6,687 nucleotides of DNA from Candidatus Gastranaerophilales bacterium (GCA_944323495.1 CALUSZ010000197.1:1-6687); one strand, 5' to 3'; counted from the stretch's first letter, positions 1-6,211 are shown. Numbers and translations: made by a program. The notes: generated from the sequence alone by a model not told the origin.

Positions 1-75
1 GGAGATAAAAAACTTGCGTATATATTAAGAAATATTACAAAACTAAACTTTGCAATTTGTAAAAAAATATATTAA
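1..75 (+). CDS. possible 3' end of an upstream reading frame (partial)
   Basis: Reading from base 1, this frame stays open for 24 codons and stops at TAA 73-75. The other two + frames close at once. The visible tail begins GDKKLAYILRN and ends CKKIY, a basic, protein-like end. It is too short to identify or to exclude chance in AT-rich sequence. If real, it ends 29 nt before the next start codon. The six A, three C, six T run at 74-88 just after it is a weak hairpin without G-C pairs in the stem, so I do not call a terminator. Confidence 0.2.
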   Translation, partial: GDKKLAYILRNITKLNFAICKKIY

Positions 76-89
76 AAAACCCTTTTTTA

Positions 90-98
90 TGTTAATAT
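90..98 (+). promoter_or_regulatory. extended -10 promoter element, TGTTAATAT
   Basis: TG at 90-91 plus TAATAT at 93-98 form an extended -10 (TGnTAnnAT). No good -35 hexamer lies 16-18 bp upstream, as is usual for extended -10 promoters. Only six bases separate it from the ATG at 105, so the start point should fall at or beside the initiator A. No purine-rich ribosome binding site precedes the gene, which fits a leaderless transcript. Confidence 0.5.
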
Positions 99-104
99 CA
101 CAAT

Positions 105-2531
105 ATGAAAATTTTAGAAGTGAGAGATGGTTTCATAAAATTTGAAGCAGATAGAAGCATTAGTCTGTCATCATTCGTAAAAGTTAATGGCATAGAAAAA
201 AGCTACATTGCACAGGTTATCCAACTAAAGCGCTCCGGAGAAAATTCTATTGCATATGCTAAAATATTATTTTTATACAATAACGGAGAGATTATAAATT
301 ACGATAAAACTCTGCCGCCTATAGAATCTGAAATTACAGAATTTACGGATGAAATATTAAAGAATTCTATATACATAAATGAACCAGTTATTAGTGGAAA
401 AACATTAAAAGATATTCCCATTATTATTGATGCATCTGCTTTTGACAATAAAATGCTGATAAGTGTTGATGATAGTTCTGCAAATAATATTCTGGTCAGA
501 AATTTTACAAAACAGTTTACTAATCTCTCAAAGCCGGTTGTTATCATAGACACACTAGGAGTTATTAAAGCAAAAAAAGTTAAAGCCGGAGTAGATTTCA
601 AACTGCCGCTTAACACCGAATCTTTAGCTTTTATGTATCAGGATTGTCTGAATGATGCAACGAGCGAAAGCAAAGCGACTATTATTGAGATTTTTAAAGA
701 GCTTGCAGAGTATTCAAAAACTGTACCATTCTTGCCGTTTGAAGCTTTAAAAACTATTGTTGATGATATGGTAGATAAAGCCCATGTATTTAAACTGCTT
801 GTATTAAAAAATAAGCTTGCTAAATTTGAAAGATTAGGCTACTTTGCAAAAAACAAACAGGAAGTTGATAATCTTAAACATCTTTTAAATTCAAGTTGTA
901 TTATTATTGACCTGTCAGAACTTGATCCTGCATTCCTAAACAGGTACCTTGAATTTATATATGATATGTTAAATGATATTCCAAATACACAGGTATTCTT
1001 GGAATTATCTAATGTTGTAAGTAAAAAGAACATTAAAAATATCTTATCTAACGAAAATATTTCAACAACTTTTATTACACATTCTAGATTTAAGTATTTG
1101 AATGATATAAAAAATGTCTTTGACAATTTCATTATTGCACCATCTTTTGCAAATAATGAAGTTTTTAATATCTATTCAACTTTTATAAAAGCAATGAAAC
1201 CAAACACTTGCCTTATTGCGGGCGAGGCTACAAACTACATTCCGCTTGTTTCATCTATTGAAACTATTAATGATTTACCGGAGCTTAGTAAAAAAGAAGA
1301 AGAAGAAGAAGAAGTTCTTCCGGAATCTGACACAACTGATATACCTATAGAACAAGAATTAGAAGTGCCGCGAATTGAAGAAAATATAGTCAAAGAAACT
1401 ACACCAATAGAAAATGAAGAAATTCTTGCCAGCATAGAAGAAAGTTCAGATGATGCAATTGCACAGGCAGAAGAAGATTTAACTCCGCCGGATGAGAGCA
1501 TCAATATGTTTACGACTATAGAAGAAGATAATCTTGCAGCTATAGAAGAATCAGAAGAAGAGCCAGAAGTTTTACAAGAAATGCTTAATGAGGAGAATGA
1601 ACTTCCTGAAGAAATTAATGAGCCGCAAGTTTTAGAAGAAGAAATTCCTGTAACAGAATCTTTTGAGACAGAAGTACATATGAATGAAGCAGAGGAAATA
1701 ACTGATTATACGCCTCCTCAAGAAGAGCTTGAGTATGAAGAGATTACTCTTAATCAGGAATTTAACGAGGATGATTTAACCCCTTCTGCCGAAGAAGATA
1801 ACTCAATTCAACTTGATGATGATATTGATTTAGATTTAGAAAGTGAACCGGAACCTGCTATTGACGATATCATTCCTGAGCAGGAACAGGAAGAGCCTGA
1901 GAATGAAATGGAAATCCTTCCAATCTCTGGAGACGATAATATTGATTTTGACGAAATTGTAGAGCTGGACCCGAATGAAGCTGATGAAAATGATATTATA
2001 ATTGATATGGAGGAAGAACCGTCCGACGATATTAACGAAGAAGATTTAGATGCTCAAATCGTTAAAGATGTCGATAAAGTTTTTACAACTCGTAAAGATG
2101 ATGATATTTCAGATTCAGATTTAGATTTTATAGATGAACTTAATAATGATGAAGAAGTTTTATTAGAAGAGATTTCAGATAATGATGCGATTCTTGAAGA
2201 GATTTCAGATTCCGACGAAAATAAAAATGGCATATTAGAGCCGGCAGAAGAAGTTATTGAATTAAAAGAAGAGGAACCGGACCCGGAAATCCTTGAGACA
2301 AGAAGCGCTTCTACGCCTATAGTTCCGGTCTACGATGCAGATATTCCGCAGGAAGATATGGTTATGAGCGATCCTATCCAGCAGGGAGATACCGTTACAC
2401 ATGCAAAATATGGAACAGGAGTTGTCGAAAAAATGATTAAATATGGAAATAAGACTCTGTTTTCCATAAATTTTGATAATATCGGACGCCGCCTCTTAGA
2501 TCCGGCACTTACAGAAATTAAAAAATCTTAA
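105..2531 (+). CDS. HerA/FtsK-like pseudo-ATPase with acidic linker and C-terminal Tudor-like domain
   Basis: This is an 808-residue protein with no signal peptide or membrane span. Residues 1-75 look like a small beta barrel of the HAS type that opens HerA-family proteins. Residues 104-390 follow the strand order of a HerA/FtsK ATPase: KMLISV (117-121), then PVVIID (144-149), IIIDLSELD (266-274), FLELSN (298-303), FITHSRF (323-329) and CLIAGEA (369-375). The P-loop position reads VDDSSANN (121-128), without the glycines or the GK[S/T]. The DE(AH) position reads ELSN, so I expect no ATP hydrolysis. Residues 396-755 are a Glu/Asp-rich, probably disordered linker. Residues 757-808 (GDTVTHAKYGTGVV onward) resemble the Tudor/SH3-like tail of UvrD/PcrA helicases, which contacts RNA polymerase in those proteins. 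A scaffold or regulator near DNA or RNA polymerase is an inference. The start fits the barrel's first strand; the next Met is residue 118. Domain assignments are by eye. Confidence 0.85.
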   Translation: MKILEVRDGFIKFEADRSISLSSFVKVNGIEKSYIAQVIQLKRSGENSIAYAKILFLYNNGEIINYDKTLPPIESEITEFTDEILKNSIYINEPVISGKTLKDIPIIIDASAFDNKMLISVDDSSANNILVRNFTKQFTNLSKPVVIIDTLGVIKAKKVKAGVDFKLPLNTESLAFMYQDCLNDATSESKATIIEIFKELAEYSKTVPFLPFEALKTIVDDMVDKAHVFKLLVLKNKLAKFERLGYFAKNKQEVDNLKHLLNSSCIIIDLSELDPAFLNRYLEFIYDMLNDIPNTQVFLELSNVVSKKNIKNILSNENISTTFITHSRFKYLNDIKNVFDNFIIAPSFANNEVFNIYSTFIKAMKPNTCLIAGEATNYIPLVSSIETINDLPELSKKEEEEEEVLPESDTTDIPIEQELEVPRIEENIVKETTPIENEEILASIEESSDDAIAQAEEDLTPPDESINMFTTIEEDNLAAIEESEEEPEVLQEMLNEENELPEEINEPQVLEEEIPVTESFETEVHMNEAEEITDYTPPQEELEYEEITLNQEFNEDDLTPSAEEDNSIQLDDDIDLDLESEPEPAIDDIIPEQEQEEPENEMEILPISGDDNIDFDEIVELDPNEADENDIIIDMEEEPSDDINEEDLDAQIVKDVDKVFTTRKDDDISDSDLDFIDELNNDEEVLLEEISDNDAILEEISDSDENKNGILEPAEEVIELKEEEPDPEILETRSASTPIVPVYDADIPQEDMVMSDPIQQGDTVTHAKYGTGVVEKMIKYGNKTLFSINFDNIGRRLLDPALTEIKKS
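1296..1313 (+). repeat. six GAA trinucleotides, in frame
   Basis: Six uninterrupted GAA codons encode Glu398-403 at the start of the acidic linker of the pseudo-ATPase fusion. Slippage here would change the number of glutamates without breaking the frame. All six residues use the same codon even though GAG occurs elsewhere in the linker. Confidence 0.8.
2166..2210 (+). repeat. direct repeat of 15 bp (GAAGAGATTTCAGAT), 30-bp period
   Basis: Identical 15-mers lie at 2166-2180 and 2196-2210. They encode EEISD twice, within LEEISDND and LEEISDSD around residues 687-704. The pair looks like a small recent internal duplication in the acidic linker, consistent with that region growing by repeat expansion. 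Confidence 0.75.
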
Positions 2532-2538
2532 AATACAC

Positions 2539-2567
2539 TTTACAAATAGCTTTGTTATTATTAGAAT
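2539..2567 (+). promoter_or_regulatory. rpsT promoter, TTTACA-N17-TAGAAT
   Basis: The -35 TTTACA (2539-2544) and the -10 TAGAAT (2562-2567) each match the housekeeping consensus at five of six positions, with an exact 17-bp spacer. The -35 begins 8 nt after the stop of the preceding gene. Initiation is expected near 2574, at the first base before the leader's outer stem. An overlapping TGTTATTAT (2553-2561) is an alternative extended -10 a few bases upstream. Confidence 0.65.
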
Positions 2568-2573
2568 ATAGAT

Positions 2574-2650
2574 ACTCACTATCCTCAAGTGGTAAAGCCG
2601 GAGCCGAAGGAGTCATTAACCATCAGTCACCGGCATAAGTGAAAGGAAAT
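2574..2650 (+). promoter_or_regulatory. structured 5' leader of rpsT, candidate autoregulatory element
   Basis: The leader from the predicted start to the SD is rich in complementary segments. TCACT (2576-2580) pairs with AGTGA (2638-2642) as an outer stem. GCCGG (2597-2601) pairs with CCGGC (2630-2634). TGGT (2590-2593) pairs with ACCA (2619-2622) in a crossed arrangement, giving a possible pseudoknot. TCCT (2582-2585) can pair with AGGA at 2608-2611 or with the SD AGGA at 2644-2647, so a closed state is conceivable. AGTCA occurs twice (2611-2615, 2625-2629). Ribosomal protein genes often carry leaders bound by their own product, and E. coli S20 is autoregulated in translation. I do not recognise a known riboswitch or leader family, so the function is inferred. 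Confidence 0.45.
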
Positions 2651-2655
2651 ATAAA

Positions 2656-2922
2656 ATGGCAAATATTAAGTCAGCAAAAAAAAGAGTTCTTATTGCAGAA
2701 GCTAACAGACAAAGAAACGTAGCTTTTAAAACTTCTATTAAAACTGCATTAAAAAAAGCTTTAGCATTAGCTAGCAGTGATGATAAAGAAGCTTTAAATG
2801 CTGCAATTTCTAAAGCATATCAACTATGCGACAAGGCTGTTTCAAAAGGTATTTTACACAAAAATACAGCTGCAAGAAAGAAATCAAGACTTGTTCTTGC
2901 AATCAAAAAAATTGCTAAATAG
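2656..2922 (+). CDS. rpsT: 30S ribosomal protein S20 (bS20)
   Basis: This 88-residue, Lys/Ala-rich helical protein is about the same length as E. coli S20 (87). It has the family's opening MANIKSAKKR and the conserved C-terminal GILHKNTAARKKSRL (residues 65-79). S20 is a primary 16S rRNA binding protein of the body of the 30S subunit, needed for assembly and for a functional initiation-competent subunit. The start is fixed by the hallmark N-terminus and by AAGGAA at 2643-2648, 7 nt before ATG. The gene has its own promoter, a structured leader and a terminator, so it is probably a single-gene transcription unit. Identification is secure. Confidence 0.98.
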   Translation: MANIKSAKKRVLIAEANRQRNVAFKTSIKTALKKALALASSDDKEALNAAISKAYQLCDKAVSKGILHKNTAARKKSRLVLAIKKIAK

Positions 2923-2942
2923 TTTGCAAAAAAAAACATAAT

Positions 2943-2979
2943 AAAAAACTCCCGTTGAGACTTTCTGCGGGAGTTTTTT
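2943..2979. terminator. bidirectional intrinsic terminator between rpsT and rarA
   Basis: A perfect 12-bp stem pairs AAAAAACTCCCG (2943-2954) with CGGGAGTTTTTT (2968-2979) around a 13-nt loop. Each strand reads a CTCCCG/CGGGAG core followed by six T, so it can end rpsT on + and rarA on -. The 3' arm overlaps the rarA stop codon (2978-2980), so the rarA coding region runs directly into its terminator. Confidence 0.9.
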
Positions 2980-4210
2980 ATTCCTCTAAGTATTTTCTTC
3001 CGACAAGTTCGTCCGGCAGAAACTGTTGTTCAAGATCCGGAGCATCATGTGTATAAATATACCCTTCACCAAATCCGTATTTTTTAGCGTCTTTATAATG
3101 AGCATCTCTCAAATGCATTGGAGGCGGAAAATCTTTTCCGGATTCTATATCTGCAAGCGCCTTATCTATTGCAAGGCAAGCCTTATTAGATTTTGGAGCC
3201 TTTGCTACATAAACAACTGCGTTTGCCAAAGGAATCCGACCTTCAGGAAGTCCTATTATTTCTACGGCCCGATATGCATTTACTGCAATATTCATTGCAT
3301 TTGGATCAGCTATTCCAACATCTTCTGCTGCACAAACGATTAATCTTCTTGCTATAAATCGAGGATCCTCACCTGCTTCTATCATTTTTGCCAAATAATA
3401 AATTGCAGCATCTGCATCGGAACCGCGGAGACTCTTTTGGAAAGCTGAAGCGCAATCATAGTGTTCCTGTGTTGAATAGCGTGTATTTCTTTTCTGTGTA
3501 ATACTCTCTAATATTTCTACTGATAAAAGCCTTGTACCATTTGATAAATTACTTGCAAAATAAGAATTTTCAACAAGATTCAACGCGCACCTTGCATCTC
3601 CTCTTGCATTATTGATTATAAATTTTGTAACCTCTTCATCATACTCAATCGGCTGATAATGCTTTTCAAGATATTCAAAACCGCGGTTAATAATCTTAGC
3701 CATACTAACATCATTTATAGGATTAAGTCTTATTACCTGTACTCTTGAAATCAATGCCGGCACAACTTGAAAAGAGGGATTTTCAGTGGTTGAGCCTATA
3801 AGAAATAATGTGCCGTTTTCAACATGAGGTAAAAGCGCATCTTGCTGGGTTTTCGAATACCTGTGGATTTCATCTATAAATAATATGGTTTTTTGTCCTG
3901 CCCTTAGCGCTTCTCTTGCTTTTTCAACGGTTTCTTTAATCTCTTTAACACCGGATGTTACAGCTGAAAGCTCTATAAACTGCGCATTGACTTTTGCTGC
4001 AATAAGCCTTGCTAGAGTAGTTTTTCCGCAGCCCGGAGTTCCCCATAGAATAAGAGAAAACAGCCTTTGCGTTTTTAAAAGATTTAAAAGCGGAGAATTC
4101 GGAGCAACAACATTTGACTGACCTAAAAACTCATCTAAAGTCTTTGGGCGCATAATCTCCGCAAGAGGTGTTTGTTTATTCATTTCTTCCAGTTGGCTAA
4201 ACAAATCCAT
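2978..4210 (-). CDS. rarA: RarA/MgsA replication-associated recombination AAA+ ATPase
   Basis: This 410-residue protein belongs to the RarA/MgsA/WRNIP1 family, clamp-loader-like ATPases acting at stalled or blocked replication forks together with SSB. Visible motifs are RPKTLDEFLGQ (21-31), Walker A GTPGCGKT (57-64), the family signature SAVTSGVKEIK (82-92), Walker B ILFIDEIHR (109-117), sensor 1 GSTTENPSF (139-147), arginine finger ISR (154-156) and sensor 2 GDARCALN (204-211). The C-terminal tetramerisation region includes AFQKSLRGSDADAA (256-269) and EDPRFIARRL (281-290), with APKSNKA at 338-344. It is somewhat shorter than E. coli RarA (447) but complete. No Shine-Dalgarno precedes the ATG. 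An internal ATG at Met10 has GGAAG close upstream, but MDLF is a common opening in homologues, so I keep the upstream start. It diverges from rbr and converges on rpsT. Confidence 0.96.
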   Translation of the reverse strand: MDLFSQLEEMNKQTPLAEIMRPKTLDEFLGQSNVVAPNSPLLNLLKTQRLFSLILWGTPGCGKTTLARLIAAKVNAQFIELSAVTSGVKEIKETVEKAREALRAGQKTILFIDEIHRYSKTQQDALLPHVENGTLFLIGSTTENPSFQVVPALISRVQVIRLNPINDVSMAKIINRGFEYLEKHYQPIEYDEEVTKFIINNARGDARCALNLVENSYFASNLSNGTRLLSVEILESITQKRNTRYSTQEHYDCASAFQKSLRGSDADAAIYYLAKMIEAGEDPRFIARRLIVCAAEDVGIADPNAMNIAVNAYRAVEIIGLPEGRIPLANAVVYVAKAPKSNKACLAIDKALADIESGKDFPPPMHLRDAHYKDAKKYGFGEGYIYTHDAPDLEQQFLPDELVGRKYLEE

Positions 4211-4216
4211 AACAGT

Positions 4217-4225
4217 ATGTTAGCA
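4217..4225 (-). promoter_or_regulatory. extended -10 element of rarA, TGCTAACAT
   Basis: On the - strand, TG (4225-4224), one base, then TAACAT (4222-4217) form an extended -10. It ends exactly six bases before the rarA ATG, the same geometry as for the gene at 105. With no Shine-Dalgarno present, a leaderless rarA mRNA is plausible. Confidence 0.45.
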
Positions 4226-4235
4226 CAAATTATTA

Positions 4236-4244
4236 TGTTATAAT
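4236..4244 (+). promoter_or_regulatory. extended -10 promoter of rbr, TGTTATAAT
   Basis: A perfect TATAAT (4239-4244) is preceded by TG at the extended -10 position (4236-4237). The likely transcript start is near 4251, giving a leader of about 20 nt that contains the Shine-Dalgarno. The position expected for a -35 has no good match and instead holds the rarA -10 on the other strand, so the two promoters could interfere or share regulation. I see no clear Fur- or PerR-type operator. Confidence 0.7.
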
Positions 4245-4271
4245 AGAACTTTAAAAAGAAAGGAGATTTAT

Positions 4272-4811
4272 ATGGAATTAAGAGGGTCAAAAACTGAAAA
4301 GAATTTAATGCAGGCATTTGCGGGTGAATCTGAAGCAAGAAATAAATATACTTATTATGCTTCTCAGGCTAAAAAAGACGGCTATGTACATATTGCCAAA
4401 ATTTTTGAAGAAACTGCAAATAATGAAAAAGAACATGCAAAAATTTGGTTTAAACTTCTTCATGGAGGCTCTATTGCATCTACTTTAGAAAACCTTGAAG
4501 ATGCTGCTAACGGAGAGAATTATGAATGGACAGATATGTATGCAAACTTCGCGAAAGAAGCAAGAGAAGAAGGATTTAATGATATAGCACTTTTATTTGA
4601 AAATGTTGCAAAAATAGAAAAAGAACACGAAGAAAGATATAGAAAACTTTTCGAAAATATTAAAAATGAAGAAGTTTTCAAGAAGTCTGAACCTGTAGTT
4701 TGGGAATGTGCGAATTGCGGTTTTACCTATACAGGTAATTCTGCGGTAGAAATTTGCCCGGTATGTAAACACCCTAAAAGCTACTTTATGGTCAAAGCAA
4801 AGAATTACTAA
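4272..4811 (+). CDS. rbr: rubrerythrin
   Basis: This cytoplasmic non-haem iron peroxidase reduces hydrogen peroxide to water in anaerobes, using electrons from NAD(P)H through rubredoxin or a reductase. At 179 residues it is near full family length. An N-terminal ferritin-like four-helix bundle (about 1-135) carries the diiron ligands: Glu19 in [10 protein letters not shown], Glu52 and His55 in NEKEHA, Glu96 and Glu99 in KEAREEGF, and Glu116 and His119 in IEKEHEERY. The C-terminal rubredoxin-like domain (140-179) has the Fe(Cys)4 pairs CANC (146-149) and CPVC (162-165). AAAGGAGA (4258-4265) is a strong ribosome binding site 6 nt before the ATG. The gene has its own promoter and terminator. 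Its presence suggests an oxygen-sensitive host. The order, bundle then rubredoxin, is the classical one; nothing is missing. Confidence 0.97.
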   Translation: MELRGSKTEKNLMQAFAGESEARNKYTYYASQAKKDGYVHIAKIFEETANNEKEHAKIWFKLLHGGSIASTLENLEDAANGENYEWTDMYANFAKEAREEGFNDIALLFENVAKIEKEHEERYRKLFENIKNEEVFKKSEPVVWECANCGFTYTGNSAVEICPVCKHPKSYFMVKAKNY

Positions 4812-4817
4812 ACATTG

Positions 4818-4845
4818 ACGGCGGTTAAAAACCGCCGTTTTTTTT
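4818..4845 (+). terminator. intrinsic terminator of rbr
   Basis: ACGGCGGTT (4818-4826) pairs with AACCGCCGT (4830-4838) around an AAA loop, followed by eight T (4838-4845). It starts 7 nt after the rbr stop. On the - strand the hairpin is not followed by a T run, so it should terminate rbr only. The same bases encode the end of the converging gene. Confidence 0.93.
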
Positions 4846-6027
4846 CTTCTGTTCATTTTCGTAGCGTTTTTTTGTAAAATGCACCGTCATTCCGGCGACA
4901 AAGAAACCCATTACACCGATAGAGAATATATACGGAAGGCCTTTTATCAAAACTTTTTGTTTTACCAGAGACTTATATTCATTCTCAACCGAGTTTTTTC
5001 TTTCTTTGGCAAGTTTCTTGGCTAAATCTCCAAGCTCATTAAAATCAGGAACCTTTAAATCCTTGCCAATTAAATCTTTACATTTACCCATTTTTTGAAG
5101 AAGTTTTCTGAACCCTCTTTCGACAAGCTCGCTTCCGGTAATTACATACAGTGCTACAAGCGGAAATCTCGTTGCTGTTTCTTTGAGGTTTTCTTTTCCT
5201 CTATCAGCTGATGCGCCAAAGTATCCTGCACCGCCTACAAGAACACAGGTTGTTAATTGTCCTTTACTTAAGCATAATTTCCCGTTTTGACTTGCAAAAT
5301 CCATACAAAAATATTTATTTACAAAATTCTTTGCTTTTGGCTGGTTTTTAAACAATTTATTTCCGGGGGCAACAATAAATTCCGAAACCTTTTGAAGCAT
5401 TTTTGAATTCTTACCTCTTGTTGCTAACAAACCTGCTAGTCCCAAGCATCCTGCGTAAAGGCTTCCTGCTAGGGCTATATGTTTTTTCGCACTTTTTTTA
5501 ACTTTTTCCTGATGAGCTTTGTCTTCTTGATTGTTTTCTAAAGATGCAATGTTTTTAAAATCACTTTTCTTAAAAAGTTTAAGCGTCATAAGGTTCTTAA
5601 TATAATTCAGAGAAAATTCTGTTAATGGAATAGCCATTGCCGCAAGCGCAATGGCAGCTTTTACCGGTAGTACCTGCTTATTATTTTTCCCGCCTTTATT
5701 AACCAGCTCTACACCTGTCGTTGCAACTTCTTTTTTCAGATTATTATCAAGCCCGCGTGAAAAAACTTTTCTTGCAACCTTTTCTCCCAAAAGTGCCGGC
5801 ACCAGATAAATAAGAGTCTCTTCTGATGTTTCCAAAAAAGTATTCTCTGTCAAATCCGCCAAGCTTCTTGAAAAGACTGCCTTTGGGATAAGACAGGTCG
5901 AAACGTCCTGTATAAAACGGGAAGTTGAAAGCCCTGATGCCTGCTCTTGATGCCTTACAAACCTTGCAGCAGGCTTAAGCCCTTTTGGTAATGTGTTGAT
6001 TAAATTTTCGTTATTAACTTTTGTCAT
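4825..6027 (-). CDS. Lys-rich putative membrane protein of unknown function
   Basis: I do not recognise this 400-residue protein as a named family. Hydrophobic stretches lie at about 71-82, 118-138 (KAAIALAAMAIPLTEF), 184-202 (IALAGSLYAGCLGLAGLLA), 258-273 (LTTCVLVGGAGYFGA), 288-298 and 362-383 (KGLPYIFSIGVMGFFVAGM), separated by basic loops. This suggests a multi-pass inner-membrane protein with a cytoplasmic, positively charged C-terminus. There is no signal peptide or enzyme motif, and the six cysteines form no pattern. The block RFIQDVSTCLIPKAVFSRS (37-55) looks conserved and reminds me of orphans in Gastranaerophilales, by recall only. The ATG is preceded by a weak, distant AGGGAAG (6044-6038). 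The stop lies inside the rbr terminator hairpin and the last residues, KKKNGGF, are encoded by it. A strong promoter and a long folded leader lie upstream. Confidence 0.85.
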   Translation of the reverse strand: MTKVNNENLINTLPKGLKPAARFVRHQEQASGLSTSRFIQDVSTCLIPKAVFSRSLADLTENTFLETSEETLIYLVPALLGEKVARKVFSRGLDNNLKKEVATTGVELVNKGGKNNKQVLPVKAAIALAAMAIPLTEFSLNYIKNLMTLKLFKKSDFKNIASLENNQEDKAHQEKVKKSAKKHIALAGSLYAGCLGLAGLLATRGKNSKMLQKVSEFIVAPGNKLFKNQPKAKNFVNKYFCMDFASQNGKLCLSKGQLTTCVLVGGAGYFGASADRGKENLKETATRFPLVALYVITGSELVERGFRKLLQKMGKCKDLIGKDLKVPDFNELGDLAKKLAKERKNSVENEYKSLVKQKVLIKGLPYIFSIGVMGFFVAGMTVHFTKKRYENEQKKKNGGF

Positions 6028-6079
6028 GACTTATCTTCTTCCCTAAAACTTGTGAAACTTTAAAATTGCCTTACCTTAC

Positions 6080-6130
6080 AGGTTTTGTTTACAATCATTA
6101 ACACAAGTAAAGATAGAGCAGACAAAACCT
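6080..6130. repeat. 9-bp perfect inverted repeat AGGTTTTGT / ACAAAACCT
   Basis: The arms are 6080-6088 and 6122-6130, with a 33-nt spacer. The right arm also belongs to a second, tighter inverted repeat, AAAACCT (6124-6130) and AGGTTTT (6134-6140) with a TTT loop. Only one of the two can form at a time. Confidence 0.7.
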
Positions 6131-6151
6131 TTTAGGTTTTAACCACCCTTA

Positions 6152-6211
6152 TGAATAGAACAGTATAAATTAAGGGCAGTTAAACTAACCCGCGCCACCA
6201 ACTTCTATTCA
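6152..6211. repeat. 9-bp perfect inverted repeat TGAATAGAA / TTCTATTCA
   Basis: The arms are 6152-6160 and 6203-6211. They would close a domain containing the hairpin at 6174-6191 (GGGT, bulged T, AGT against ACTGCCC on the - strand). The 6203-6211 arm overlaps codons 9-12 of the small reading frame with tandem Trp codons. Confidence 0.7.

Noticed and set aside
74..88. A6-CCC-T6 run as a terminator of an upstream gene
   Set aside because: The stem has only A-T pairs and a 3-nt loop, too weak to act as an intrinsic terminator on its own.
1235..1504. Serine-rich - strand open frame inside the pseudo-ATPase gene
   Set aside because: It is the reverse complement of Glu/Asp codons of the acidic linker (GAA/GAT read as TTC/ATC and shifted to TCT), an expected shadow.
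2574..2650. A known riboswitch (c-di-GMP, TPP, SAM, cobalamin) in the rpsT leader
   Set aside because: None of the conserved core sequences of those classes can be found; a ribosomal-protein leader is the simpler idea.
4593..4856. - strand open frame overlapping rbr
   Set aside because: It is antisense to a well-supported rubrerythrin, has biased composition and no ribosome binding site.
6135..6152. T-box-like AGGGTGGT on the - strand (6149-6142)
   Set aside because: The first eight bases match the T-box consensus start, but the following ACCGCG part is absent, no stem I features are seen, there is no U-tract terminator, and the downstream gene is not an aminoacyl-tRNA synthetase or amino-acid gene.
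6189..6200. CCCGCGCCACCA on the + strand, like the 3' end of a tRNA
   Set aside because: No matching 5' acceptor GGCGCG lies 60-75 nt upstream, and no T-loop or anticodon arm can be drawn.
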